From the NCBI GenBank assembly GCA_937894725.1, contig CALAYL010000095.1, positions 7,937-71,936 on the forward strand: a stretch of 64,000 nt of DNA, written 5' to 3'. Shown one piece after another: positions 29,601 to 37,754 of the stretch (positions are counted from its first letter, which is position 1; every line of letters starts with the position of its first letter). Made by a program: the position numbers and the translations under genes. The notes beneath the pieces were generated by a model that ran no database searches, was not told the origin of the DNA, and was given only the letters and a program-made list of their open reading frames with translations. Source of the stretch: an uncultured Bacteroidota bacterium (GTDB taxonomy: Bacteria > Bacteroidota > Bacteroidia > Chitinophagales > LD1).

Positions 29601-30326
29601 GGTATAAAAAGCTTCGGGTGTTTGTCCACTGAGGGTTCGTCCACTCGCATCGGTGATAGTGCCCGAAATCATAATAGGCAGCGCTGTTCCCAATTCTTTT
29701 TGCACTAAATCAATCGCAAACAAAGCAGCTTTTGCATTGAGTGTATCGAAAATAGTTTCTACCAAAAGTATATCACTACCGCCCTCAATAAGCGCCCGAG
29801 CTTGTTCACTATAGGCATTCACTAGCTGGTCGTACGAAATAGCTCTAAATCCAGGATTATTGACATCGGGCGAAAGCGATGCCGTACGATTGGTAGGGCC
29901 AAAGGCTCCCGCCACAAAAGGGCCGTCTGATTCTTTGAGATTATTTTTCTTTCTAAAATCGAGTACTGCCTGCTTTGCTATTTTTGCACCTTCAAAATTG
30001 ATTCGATATACTTCTTTCTCCAATTTATAATCAGCCTGTGCTATCCACGTTCCACTGAACGTATTGGTTTCGATAATATCTGCTCCTGCATCGAGATACT
30101 CCATGTGGATGGAGTAAACTACATCAGGACGAGTGATAGAAAGCAAATCATTATTGCCCTTGAGATCGTCTGTGTGGTTTACAAAATCAGTGCCTCTGAA
30201 ATCAGCTTCGGTAAGCTGATGGCGCTGAATCATGGTGCCCATGGCACCATCGAGTATCAAAATTTTCTTTAGGGCTAAATTTTCTAACGATTGTCGGATA
30301 GTTGCTTTTTGTTCTGCGGTGTTCAT
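26631..30326 (-). CDS. metH: Cobalamin-dependent methionine synthase MetH
   Basis: MetH transfers a methyl group from 5-methyltetrahydrofolate to homocysteine through cobalamin. The 1231-residue length is that of a complete four-module enzyme. In order: the homocysteine domain (start through the zinc-binding NVIGGCCGTTPDHIRV), the folate domain (from FMNVGERTNVTGSKKF), the cobalamin cap and B12 domain with the axial-ligand motif GDVHDIGKN plus LSGLI and IIGGATTS, and the reactivation domain with RPAPGYAACPDHTEK. It is preceded on the same strand by a SAM-I riboswitch, so expression should fall when SAM is plentiful. Confidence 0.98.
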   Translation of the reverse strand: MNTAEQKATIRQSLENLALKKILILDGAMGTMIQRHQLTEADFRGTDFVNHTDDLKGNNDLLSITRPDVVYSIHMEYLDAGADIIETNTFSGTWIAQADYKLEKEVYRINFEGAKIAKQAVLDFRKKNNLKESDGPFVAGAFGPTNRTASLSPDVNNPGFRAISYDQLVNAYSEQARALIEGGSDILLVETIFDTLNAKAALFAIDLVQKELGTALPIMISGTITDASGRTLSGQTPEAFYTSVAHVKPFSIGLNCALGAKDMRPHMESISKTATCFTSAYPNAGLPNAFGGYDETPEMMGEALEDFIQNGFVNVIGGCCGTTPDHIRVFASIAKKYPPRHRPRPLKFMRLSGLEPLVFTPESNFMNVGERTNVTGSKKFLTLIKEDKFEAALSVAREQVEGGAQVIDVNMDEGMIDGVDSMTRFLHLIASEPDISRVPVMIDSSKWEIIEAGLKCVQGKGIVNSISLKGGVEEFKKQAELVKHYGAAVIVMAFDENGQADSYERRIEICERAYNILVNELDFPAEDIIFDPNIFPVGTGMEEHRQNALDFFRATKWIKENLPYAKVSGGVSNVSFSFRGNNTVREAMHAAFLFHAIQHGMDMGIVNPSMLEVYDNIPKDLLERIEDVLLDRRADATERLMEFAESVKSKGKVATTQDMGWREGSVEDRLSHALIKGVVDFIDEDTAEALAKYERPLLVIEGPLMAGMNIVGDLFGSGKMFLPQVVKSARVMKKSVAYLEPFLAEEKRRNAELGIISTQGAGKVLLATVKGDVHDIGKNIVGVVLACNNYEIVDLGVMVSADKILSEAVAQNVDVIGLSGLITPSLDEMVHVASEMERLGIKKPLIIGGATTSKLHTAVKVAPVFSGTVIHVLDASKSVTVVSNLLNDELREPFVETTKAEYADMREQFANRKSDIQYITLEAARENKLIVDFEAEKPFTPKQIGKFVLADYDLAEIAKFIDWSPLFSTWQLSGTYPRIFENERFGAEAKKLFDDAKLMLEKIIKEKWLTANGTYGIFEAHSKGEKVILENENTHFHFLRQQTKKPEGQTNKCLADFIAPSNDFIGAFAVSTGIGIDEHVARFEADHDDYSAIMVKALADRLAEAFAELLHKKVRTEFWGYAVGEELDNEDLIREKYQGIRPAPGYAACPDHTEKGTIWKLLDVEKNTGIQLTESYAMYPTAAVSGFYFAHPQASYFGVGKIERDQVASVAASRGWTAAQMERWLRPNLSY

Positions 30327-30380
30327 AGTTTCATATTTAATTTATCTACCCAGAAAAAATTGAAATTAAAACTTCGCAGT

Positions 30381-30476
30381 CTTATCTTTCAGGAATTGGC
30401 ACCTTTCTCACGGTTTTGGAGTGAGCGGTTGTCAAGACTTCACAGGGCCTGTCCCTCCGTCTTTCTGGATAATCAT
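30381..30476 (-). promoter_or_regulatory. SAM-I riboswitch controlling metH
   Basis: On the minus strand the leader reads TTATCCAGAAAGACGGAGGG, then ACAGGCCCTGTGAA, then TTGACAACC, then AAAGGTGCCAATTCCTG and closes with GATAAG. These are the P1 stem, the kink-turn, the SAM-contacting core and the P3/P4 parts of a SAM-I (S-box) aptamer in the right order and spacing. It ends about 55 bases before the metH start. The downstream expression platform was not resolved. On the plus strand an open frame crosses it but is not real. Confidence 0.92.
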
Positions 30477-30530
30477 AGTTATAAAGAGCGATGCAAATAT
30501 GCTATATTCGCCTTGAAAATAAAAGAAAAG

Positions 30531-30995
30531 GTGCAAAAATTAGTTATTATCGTCATATTCATGAGTATAGCCATAGCTGGATGTAAATCACCAAAACAAA
30601 CTGCTGCTATAAAAACACAAGATCAAGTGATAGCGGACAAAAACAACCTAAAACGAGAATGGGTGCTAAAAACACTAGAGGGAAACGCGGAAGGAAACAA
30701 GGCGCTGCAATCGCTCAATAATAAACCCTACCTCAACCTTACAGAAAATATAAAAGGATTTGGCGGCTGCAACACTATTGGTGGCGGAAAACTGGAAATA
30801 AATGGAGCTAACATTTCGTTTGACAAAATATTTAGTACACGAAAAGCTTGCATGGGCAATGAAGGAAATGTAGAAATGTTTTTTTTAGCCATGCTAAACA
30901 ACGCCAAGCGATTCAAAACAGAAGGTCATTTTTTAATGCTTTTTGATGAAAATGAGAAAAAACTAGCTACACTGGTAGCTACAGATTGGGATTAA
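30531..30995 (+). CDS. META-domain (HslJ-like) lipoprotein
   Basis: The 154-residue protein has a lipoprotein signal with lipobox AIAGC and a META domain. Visible signatures are REWVLKTLEG near the start, LNLTENIKGFGGCNTIGG, FDKIFSTRKACMGNEGNVE and a late FLMLFDENEKKLATL. The GTG at 30531 gives a proper signal peptide; the ATG at 30561 would leave only seven residues before the lipobox, and a longer frame upstream crosses the riboswitch. A TATATTCG box at 30503-30510 may be the -7 element. Confidence 0.82.
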   Translation: MQKLVIIVIFMSIAIAGCKSPKQTAAIKTQDQVIADKNNLKREWVLKTLEGNAEGNKALQSLNNKPYLNLTENIKGFGGCNTIGGGKLEINGANISFDKIFSTRKACMGNEGNVEMFFLAMLNNAKRFKTEGHFLMLFDENEKKLATLVATDWD

Positions 30996-31025
30996 TAAAA
31001 TACATTTGAGCCTACAAAAAACATT

Positions 31026-31976
31026 ATGAAAGTAACTGAACATATCGAAAAAGCTAAAGGAAAAACGATTTTTTCAATCGAAGTCTTGCCACCGCAAAAG
31101 GGAAGAAACCTAGATGATTTAGTAAAGGTGATAGAGCCGCTGATGGAGTTTAATCCACAGTTTATAGACGTGACCTATCATCCCGAAGATGTGATGTACA
31201 AAAAGCGTGAAGATGGATTGATAGAAGAAGTGCCATTAAGAAAAAGACCGGGTACTGTAGGTATCTGTGCAGCCATCAAAGGAAAATTTAATGTGGACAC
31301 AGTACCTCATTTAGTATGTACAGGTTTTACAAAAGAAGAGACCGAAGATGCGCTTTTTACCCTGAGCTATTTGGGTATAGACAATGTGCTTTTACTGAAA
31401 GGTGACCCTGCTAAAAGCCCCTCTGCTGCTGCTAAAGATGGATATTCGTATGCCTCTGATTTGGTAAAGCAAGTGGCGCTGATGAATACGGGCAAGTTTC
31501 TACATGAAGAAACGATAAATGAATGGAAAACCGATTTTTGTATCGGTGTAGCAGGCTATCCCGAAAAGCATTTTGAAGCACCAAATTTAAACTCTGATTT
31601 AAAGAATCTAAAACGAAAAGTAGATGCTGGTGCAGACTATGTAGTGACTCAGTTTTTCTTTGACAATGCGCATTATTTTGAGTTTGTAGAAAAAGCGAGA
31701 GAAATGGGTATATCTGTACCTATTATTCCAGGCCTAAAGCCATTACAAACGGCCAAACAACTTTCAATTTTGCCGAGCAAATTTTTCATCAATCTTCCAG
31801 AAGCATTAGTGACAGAAGTTGAAAAATGCAAAAATAATGACCAAGTAAAAAAGGTAGGTATAGAGTGGTGCATAGCCCAATCAAAAGAACTCAAAAAAGC
31901 GGGTGTACCTAGTTTGCATTACTACACTATGAGTAGAAGTGAGGCTACTATGGCTATAGCTAAAGAAGTGTTTTAG
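31026..31976 (+). CDS. metF: Methylenetetrahydrofolate reductase
   Basis: MetF reduces 5,10-methylene- to 5-methyltetrahydrofolate, the methyl donor for MetH. The 316-residue TIM-barrel enzyme shows FSIEVLPPQKG with the catalytic Glu, FIDVTYHPED, VLLLKGDPAKSP and GADYVVTQFFFDNAHYFEF. A TACATTTG box at 31001-31008 could be its promoter -7 element. It lies 700 bases from the divergently transcribed metH, and the two act in consecutive steps. Confidence 0.96.
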   Translation: MKVTEHIEKAKGKTIFSIEVLPPQKGRNLDDLVKVIEPLMEFNPQFIDVTYHPEDVMYKKREDGLIEEVPLRKRPGTVGICAAIKGKFNVDTVPHLVCTGFTKEETEDALFTLSYLGIDNVLLLKGDPAKSPSAAAKDGYSYASDLVKQVALMNTGKFLHEETINEWKTDFCIGVAGYPEKHFEAPNLNSDLKNLKRKVDAGADYVVTQFFFDNAHYFEFVEKAREMGISVPIIPGLKPLQTAKQLSILPSKFFINLPEALVTEVEKCKNNDQVKKVGIEWCIAQSKELKKAGVPSLHYYTMSRSEATMAIAKEVF

Positions 31977-32129
31977 GGAGCTGATTTTCGACAGTTATGC
32001 TTTTGTAGAAGGGGATTCCATATTTATAATAAATCAAATTTGCATTGCGAATGTAAAGAAATGAGCATTCTTGTTACGCTTTGCTAAACAAGGATGAGGG
32101 GAGGTATTTGAAGAACTGATTTATATTTA

Positions 32130-32161
32130 CCTTTTCCAAAGTTTCTAAACTTTGGAAAAGG
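32130..32161. terminator. Hairpin downstream of metF
   Basis: Near-perfect inverted repeat: arms 32130-32144 and 32147-32161 with core CCTTTTCCAAAGTTT. It lies in the 269-base space between the convergent metF and phosphohexomutase genes, in which I see no gene. The tight loop suggests the stem opens by a base pair or two. Confidence 0.55.
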
Positions 32162-32172
32162 TTTTCTAAAAC

Positions 32173-32208
32173 AAACCCTCAAGGTTTTCATCAACCTTGA
32201 GGGTTTTT
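32173..32208. terminator. Intrinsic terminator between metF and the phosphohexomutase gene
   Basis: A perfect 14-base stem (32173-32186 with 32193-32206, arm AAACCCTCAAGGTT) and a six-base loop, followed by T residues. Its mirrored A and T tails allow use from both sides. Confidence 0.8.
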
Positions 32209-32245
32209 AAAATCATACTAATCTTCCAATCAACTAATCCGATTT

Positions 32246-33643
32246 TTATCCTAACAAAGCCGTCTTCACTTCTGCCAAGATTTCTTCTACTCTGGCTGGT
32301 GTAGCCGCTTCGGCATATACTCTCAAAACGGGTTCTGTGCCTGATGCACGAATCATCACCGATTCTTCATTTGCAAAGTGATATTTGTAGCCATCTAAAT
32401 CTTCTACTCTTTCTATGGCTATGTTGCCAAAGGTTTTAAATGCGCCTGATTTGCAATTATCGAGTATCGAAAGTTTCAACTCTTCGGTGATATGAAGGTC
32501 ATTTCTATTGTATGAAAATGCCCCTACGATGGCATAGATTTCACTGATCAAATCTTTTAGTTTCATACCCGATTTAGCCATGTGTTCTATCAATACCAAT
32601 CCATCCCAAATACCATCACGCTCTGGTATGTGGCCTTTCACCGCTATACCACCGCTCTCTTCGCCTCCTACGAGTACATCTTCGTTGATCATTTTTTCGC
32701 AAATGTATTTAAACCCGATTTTGGTGACCTCTATTTCGATACCATAGGCAGCACAAAGTTTTTTCACTTTATCCGATACCGAAAACGCTACCACTACTTT
32801 GCCCGTCATGCCTTTGTATTTGTACAATACGTGGATGAGTAATAAAATCACATGATGTGCATCGATAAATTTTCCTCTACCATCGTAAAGTCCAATCCTA
32901 TCGGCATCGCCATCGGTAGCTAGTCCAAAATCGGCATGTAAAGTTTGCTTCAAATGCGCTTCAAATTCTTGTAAGTTCTTTGCGATAGGCTCTGGCGCTT
33001 GTCCATAGAAAGATGGATTGTACTCGCAATGCATCAAATCCGCATGGGGCATCAAGCGAGGAAAAATACTCTGACCCGCACCATACATAGCATCGTAGGC
33101 TACGGCTATACCACTATTATTGATCAACTCCAAGTCTATATTTTCGGCTACATGGTCATAGTACATCTGCTCTAAATCCACTATTTCTATCTTACCCTCT
33201 TTTGCTAGCGCTTCGAGTCCAATTTCTTTTACATCATATGCCTCAGGAATAATGGCCTCGATTTCTTCAATATATTTTACAATCAGTGGTCCACCATGTT
33301 TTGCTTTTAGTTTGTATCCATTATAAGATGGTGGATTGTGCGATGCGGTGAATATAACCCCCAATTCGCAACCTAAATTTCTAGCCGCCAATGAAATCAT
33401 AGGAGTAGAAACAAAATTTGGGTCAAAGTAAACCTTGATACCTTCGTTTAAAAACACATTGATAGCTGTAGTAGAAAAAAGCGTACCGCCAAATCTACAA
33501 TCGTAACCTACTACAATGGCTGCGTCTGGGTTTTGTTGTTTTGCCCAATCGGCAGTAGCCTTAGCTACACGAGCCACATTAGCAGTCGTAAAATCATGGG
33601 CTATAATACCCCTCCATCCATCTGTTCCGAATTTAATCTTCAT
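32246..33643 (-). CDS. Phosphoglucomutase / phosphomannomutase family enzyme
   Basis: A 465-residue alpha-D-phosphohexomutase. The phosphoserine loop is TASHNPPSYNGYK (Ser101), the magnesium loop is DGDADR (Asp244-Arg249), the sugar-binding loop is GGEESGGIAVKGH and the phosphate-binding loop is MIRASGTEPVLRVY. It interconverts hexose 1- and 6-phosphates; glucose versus mannose preference cannot be read from sequence. A TATATTTG box on the minus strand at 33666-33673 may be its -7 element. Confidence 0.94.
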   Translation of the reverse strand: MKIKFGTDGWRGIIAHDFTTANVARVAKATADWAKQQNPDAAIVVGYDCRFGGTLFSTTAINVFLNEGIKVYFDPNFVSTPMISLAARNLGCELGVIFTASHNPPSYNGYKLKAKHGGPLIVKYIEEIEAIIPEAYDVKEIGLEALAKEGKIEIVDLEQMYYDHVAENIDLELINNSGIAVAYDAMYGAGQSIFPRLMPHADLMHCEYNPSFYGQAPEPIAKNLQEFEAHLKQTLHADFGLATDGDADRIGLYDGRGKFIDAHHVILLLIHVLYKYKGMTGKVVVAFSVSDKVKKLCAAYGIEIEVTKIGFKYICEKMINEDVLVGGEESGGIAVKGHIPERDGIWDGLVLIEHMAKSGMKLKDLISEIYAIVGAFSYNRNDLHITEELKLSILDNCKSGAFKTFGNIAIERVEDLDGYKYHFANEESVMIRASGTEPVLRVYAEAATPARVEEILAEVKTALLG

Positions 33644-33724
33644 ACTTTATCATTTTTTTCTGTGGCAAATATAGACTTTTGAAACAGTTTGCGGAATTGA
33701 GCGCTATATATGATCAATGTAGCA

Positions 33725-33753
33725 TTTGAGGATAAATAGTTTTTTTATATTCG
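33725..33753 (+). promoter_or_regulatory. Putative promoter of the 5'-nucleotidase operon
   Basis: TTTG at 33725-33728 and TATATTCG at 33746-33753 resemble -33 and -7 elements with a 17-base spacer. The ATG lies 30 bases downstream. Confidence 0.45.
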
Positions 33754-33782
33754 CCCAATTACCGCATTTGTAGCATTTTCAG

Positions 33783-34532
33783 ATGAAATCAAAATATATA
33801 GGTTACTTAGTTGCATTGATACTAGCTCTCGGAGCTTGCAAGCCCCTACAAATAGTAGAGTATAACGCCAAAGAAATTCCCGTTACCGAAGATAACGCAT
33901 CTACCAATTCGGATATAGCTAGCTACATTTCGCTCTATCACGATTCGTTAGAAAAAGAAATGAGTCTAGTGATAGCGCAAAATACGGTCACACTCACTAA
34001 ACGACAGCCAGAATCTACACTCGGTAATCTATTGGCAGATGCACTTTGGGAAGAAACAAGGCTAAACCTCAATAAAAAAATAGATATAGCTATCGTAAAT
34101 CAAGGCGGGATACGCCTACCCCAACTACCCGCAGGCGATGTATCGGTAGGTAAAGTTTATGAGCTGATGCCGTTTGATAATATGGCGGTGGTGCTGGAGT
34201 TTACAGGAGTAGAATTGCAGCAGCTTTTTAATAGCATGGCTTTTGTAGGAGGCTGGCCAGTGGCTGGCGCTACCTATGTAATAGAAAATAAAAAAGCGGC
34301 TAAGCTAATGATAGGTGGAGAGCCCCTTTCGTACGAAAAAAAATATACAGTAGTGCTGAGCGATTATCTAGCGAACGGGGGTGATAAATTAGATATGCTC
34401 AAAAACAAGCCACAAGAAAATACAGGTCTTTTATTGCGCGATATGTTTCTCCGTTACTTTGCTCGCAAAAAAGTATTGACATCTGGGGTTGAAGGCCGAA
34501 TCATCATTCAAAACGATATAGAGAGTGAATAG
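33783..34532 (+). CDS. 5'-nucleotidase C-terminal (substrate-binding) domain lipoprotein
   Basis: The 249-residue protein has a lipoprotein signal with lipobox LGACK. The rest is the C-terminal domain of UshA-type 5'-nucleotidases: STLGNLLADALWEE, IAIVNQGGIRLPQLPAGDVSVGKVYELMPFDN given here in outline, and the late ANGGDKLDML. This domain normally binds the nucleoside part of the substrate. The catalytic metallophosphatase domain is encoded by the next gene, which overlaps by 8 bases, so domain order is reversed compared with single-chain enzymes. Confidence 0.88.
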   Translation: MKSKYIGYLVALILALGACKPLQIVEYNAKEIPVTEDNASTNSDIASYISLYHDSLEKEMSLVIAQNTVTLTKRQPESTLGNLLADALWEETRLNLNKKIDIAIVNQGGIRLPQLPAGDVSVGKVYELMPFDNMAVVLEFTGVELQQLFNSMAFVGGWPVAGATYVIENKKAAKLMIGGEPLSYEKKYTVVLSDYLANGGDKLDMLKNKPQENTGLLLRDMFLRYFARKKVLTSGVEGRIIIQNDIESE

Positions 34533-35436
34533 AAAAGACTTTATACAAAAATCAATTTTAGGCACTACGCTAATAGGGTTAGGTCAAATCCCCATTGAAG
34601 TATTGGCTGCGGCTGGTATGACCCGACTCACTATCTTACATACCAACGACCAACATAGCAGAGTAGAACCATTTCCTATGGATGGAGGGAAGCATCAAGG
34701 CATGGGCGGTATGGAACGGAGAGCCGCTATAATAACGGAGATTAGAAAACAAGAGCGTAATGTAATGCTGCTCGATAGTGGCGATATTTTTCAAGGCACA
34801 CCTTATTTCAATAAGTTTTTTGGTGCTGTAGAGATTGAGCTTATGAATAAGATGCGATATGATGCTTCCACATTTGGCAATCATGACTTTGATGGCGGGT
34901 TAGAAAACTTGACAGTACGTATGGAGCAAGCCAATTTTCCTTTTATCAATAGCAATTACGACCTCACGAATTCACCTTTGAAAAAGACAAAACCTTATAA
35001 ATTGTTTCAGTACGATAAAATAAAAGTAGGAGTTTTGGGGTTGGGCATCGAACCCAATGGCTTGATTCCTAAAACACTTTATGGAGACATTGTGTACAAC
35101 AATCCTATACAGATAGCAAATGAAACGGCAGCTATTTTAAAGCATGACGAAAAGTGCCACATGATAATATGCCTTTCTCATCTAGGCTTTAAGTATGAGG
35201 GCAAAAAAATATCAGATGTATCGCTCGCAAAAGAAACAAGAAATATCGATCTAATATTGGGAGGGCACACACATACCTTTTTGGGAGAGCCTCAAGTATA
35301 TAAGAATATAGATGGCGAAATCGTGTTAATAAATCAAGTAGGATGGGCAGGCTTAGTGCTCGGCAGAATTGATTTTGTATTCGACCATAAGAAAAGAAAA
35401 GAGATAGCGAAAAATTCGCCCATAAAAATTGGATAA
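34525..35436 (+). CDS. 5'-nucleotidase N-terminal metallophosphatase domain protein
   Basis: The 303-residue protein starts with GTG inside the end of the previous gene and has a leader with RKDFIQKSILGTTLIGLG that resembles a Tat-like or Sec signal. The metallophosphatase motifs are in order: LHTNDQHS, LLDSGDIFQGTP, TFGNHDFDGG, CLSHLGF and GGHTHTF. These form the dinuclear metal site of UshA-like enzymes. It ends where the fused C-terminal domain would normally follow. The two products probably act together in the periplasm on nucleotides. Confidence 0.9.
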   Translation: MNRKDFIQKSILGTTLIGLGQIPIEVLAAAGMTRLTILHTNDQHSRVEPFPMDGGKHQGMGGMERRAAIITEIRKQERNVMLLDSGDIFQGTPYFNKFFGAVEIELMNKMRYDASTFGNHDFDGGLENLTVRMEQANFPFINSNYDLTNSPLKKTKPYKLFQYDKIKVGVLGLGIEPNGLIPKTLYGDIVYNNPIQIANETAAILKHDEKCHMIICLSHLGFKYEGKKISDVSLAKETRNIDLILGGHTHTFLGEPQVYKNIDGEIVLINQVGWAGLVLGRIDFVFDHKKRKEIAKNSPIKIG

Positions 35437-35628
35437 AAAACAGGCCGTTCGTTGAATGTTTTTTTTATAAAAAACTTGTTTTTTTCAATCTTAGTTTTTT
35501 TTTACCTACTGCTAAAAAAACTTTAAAAACAATAGCAAAAAAATTTTTTTCTACACATTCTATTTCACATATTCACACTCTCGTTACAAAAGTTCAATAT
35601 TTAGTTCACCTTAGACAACCAAACCAAC

Positions 35629-37068
35629 ATGACAGAAAAATCGGCAATAGAAATTTGGAGCGCATGTCTTGAGATTATTAAAGATAATCTGAGCCAGCAA
35701 AGTTTCAAAACATGGTTCGAACCGATTAAACCTGTAGATCTAAAAGGGAACGTTCTTACGATTCAAGTACCTAGCCAATTTTTTTATGAGTGGCTAGAAG
35801 AGCATTATGTATCTCTGTTGCGTAAAACGATAAAACGCGAGTTAGGCAACGATGGTAGGCTCGAATACAGAATCGTAGTGGACAACAACGCATCTCCTAA
35901 AAAACAATCTACAGTCAATTATCCGAACTATAACACCGGCTTCAATGAAAATCCAGAACTCAGTGTACCCCTGTTTTTGCAAGGCAACACAATCAAAAAT
36001 CCATTTATCATTCCCGGTCTCAAAAAAATAAACATAGAATCGCAACTCAATGCAGCGTACAATTTCGATTCTTTTGTAGAAGGAGATTGCAATAGACTAG
36101 CACGCTCAGCGGGATTTGCCGTAGCTAAGCAGCCAGGAGGTACAGCCTTCAATCCACTTGTATTATATGGTGGTGTAGGCTTAGGCAAAACACATATGGC
36201 ACAAGCGATAGGAAACGAAGTAAAAAACAACTTTCCAAACAAGACCGTATTATATGTGTCGTCCGAAAAATTTACAAATCAGTTTTTTGATGCTGTAAAA
36301 AACAATTCGGTAAACGACTTCGTGCATTTCTACCAATTAATCGATGTATTGATTGTAGATGATATTCAGTTTTTTGGAAACAAAGAAAAAACGCAAGACA
36401 TTTTCTTCCACATATTTAATCACCTCCATCAAAATGGCAAGCAGCTTGTGTTGACTACAGATAGGTCGCCACGCGATTTGGAAGGTATGGAAGAGCGATT
36501 GCTCTCTCGATTCAAATGGGGATTGAGTGCTGACTTGCAGCTGCCCGATTTTGAAACTCGAATAGCCATATTGGAAAACAAGATGTACAAAGACGGTATA
36601 GAGCTACCGCGCGATGTAGTAGAGTTTGTAGCGTATAATATCAACACCAATGTACGTGAACTAGAGGCAGCCCTGATTTCACTTTTAGCTCAAGCTTCTT
36701 TAAATAAAAAAGAGGTGGACTTGGATTTAGCTAAAAAAATCATCAAAAACTTTGTCAAAACAATTTCGAGAGAAGTATCTATCGATTTCATTCAGAAAAC
36801 GGTATGCGACTACTACAATGTACCTATCGACCATTTGAAAGAACAAACTCGAAAACGTATGATAGTACAGGCTCGTCAGTTATCTATGTTTTTGGCTAAA
36901 TCTTACACCAAAAATTCACTAAAAGTAATAGGCAAACATTTTGGCGGCAGAGACCACTCTACGGTGATCCACTCTTGCCAAGCGGTACAAAACCTCATCG
37001 ATACCGATGATGAATTTAAAGATCAGGTGTCCGAGATTCAAAAGAAAATACAAATGAGCATTTCATAA
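35629..37068 (+). CDS. dnaA: Chromosomal replication initiator DnaA
   Basis: A 479-residue DnaA with all four domains: domain I (residues of about 1-85), a short linker, the AAA+ domain with Walker A GGVGLGKTH near residue 184 and Walker B VLIVDDIQFF, and the DNA-binding domain IV with GKHFGGRDHSTVIHSCQAV. The 190 bases upstream are very AT-rich with poly-T runs, but I see no cluster of TTATCCACA-type boxes, so an origin here is not supported. Confidence 0.98.
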   Translation: MTEKSAIEIWSACLEIIKDNLSQQSFKTWFEPIKPVDLKGNVLTIQVPSQFFYEWLEEHYVSLLRKTIKRELGNDGRLEYRIVVDNNASPKKQSTVNYPNYNTGFNENPELSVPLFLQGNTIKNPFIIPGLKKINIESQLNAAYNFDSFVEGDCNRLARSAGFAVAKQPGGTAFNPLVLYGGVGLGKTHMAQAIGNEVKNNFPNKTVLYVSSEKFTNQFFDAVKNNSVNDFVHFYQLIDVLIVDDIQFFGNKEKTQDIFFHIFNHLHQNGKQLVLTTDRSPRDLEGMEERLLSRFKWGLSADLQLPDFETRIAILENKMYKDGIELPRDVVEFVAYNINTNVRELEAALISLLAQASLNKKEVDLDLAKKIIKNFVKTISREVSIDFIQKTVCDYYNVPIDHLKEQTRKRMIVQARQLSMFLAKSYTKNSLKVIGKHFGGRDHSTVIHSCQAVQNLIDTDDEFKDQVSEIQKKIQMSIS

Positions 37069-37091
37069 ATAGTCATAAATCAATCTACTCC

Positions 37092-37124
37092 AAAAGCCGT
37101 AATTCCGTTAAAATTACGGCTTTT
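37092..37124 (+). terminator. Intrinsic terminator of dnaA
   Basis: A perfect 13-base stem, arms 37092-37104 and 37112-37124 (AAAAGCCGTAATT and its complement), lies 23 bases after the dnaA stop. The 3' arm ends in four T residues. Confidence 0.75.
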
Positions 37125-37194
37125 GCATTTTTAGGAAATGAGCTAAAGGCATAAGCTATTGCCCAATACTCAAAGTTTTCTTACTTTAGCAAAA

Positions 37195-37578
37195 GTGAAA
37201 AAATTTCTACCTATATTGTTTTTATCAATTTACTTGATTTCGGCTACCGAGTTGAGTCAGTTGCTAAAAATGCCGTTGTTAGTTCAACACTACTTAGAGC
37301 ATAAAGAGGAAAATCACAGCATCACTATCTGGCAATTTCTTTATATGCACTACGCCTTAGAAAATGCAAAAGACACTGACATTAAGGATACGAAATTGCC
37401 TTTTAAAACAAGTACCAATGTAGCGTATAGCATAGCCCTCGGACTCCCAAACAAATTGGATTTTGACTTAAAACCTAAAAACCCATTGACAGCGGTAAAG
37501 AAAATATTCTACTATCAAAGTGATTTCGCTTCTTCCCATTTTTTATCCTTCATCTGGCAGCCACCTAAGGCCTGTTAA
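37195..37578 (+). CDS. Small exported protein upstream of the metal-efflux genes
   Basis: A 127-residue protein, read from the GTG at 37195, which begins a signal peptide (KKFLPILFLSIYLISATE). The mature part has several His and Tyr residues (QHYLEHKEENHS, LYMHYALENA) and ends with WQPPKAC. No named family is recognised. Small proteins of this kind often sit just before RND metal-pump genes in Bacteroidota, and this one is 176 bases before the pump gene. A metal-related role is inference. TTG at 37159 is an alternative start. Confidence 0.6.
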   Translation: MKKFLPILFLSIYLISATELSQLLKMPLLVQHYLEHKEENHSITIWQFLYMHYALENAKDTDIKDTKLPFKTSTNVAYSIALGLPNKLDFDLKPKNPLTAVKKIFYYQSDFASSHFLSFIWQPPKAC

Positions 37579-37754
37579 TACACTTTCTTTTTAGCAAATC
37601 TGCTTTAAAATTATATCTATCCAAGGTATAACTAGTAGTGTAATACGCTAACAAAAGAAGTCAAAAATAAATATCACTTTTTTGAAAAAAAATGACGCGT
37701 AAATGGCTATCCAATTAGCCTTTTTGCCCATTTATCTGTATTAACTCTTAAACT

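Noticed and set aside
30291..30530. Upstream extension of the META-domain lipoprotein frame
   Set aside because: This part lies over the metH start and the SAM-I riboswitch on the other strand, and it would bury the lipoprotein signal inside the protein.
35437..35628. Possible oriC next to dnaA
   Set aside because: The region is AT-rich, but only weak single matches to a DnaA box are seen and there is no cluster.
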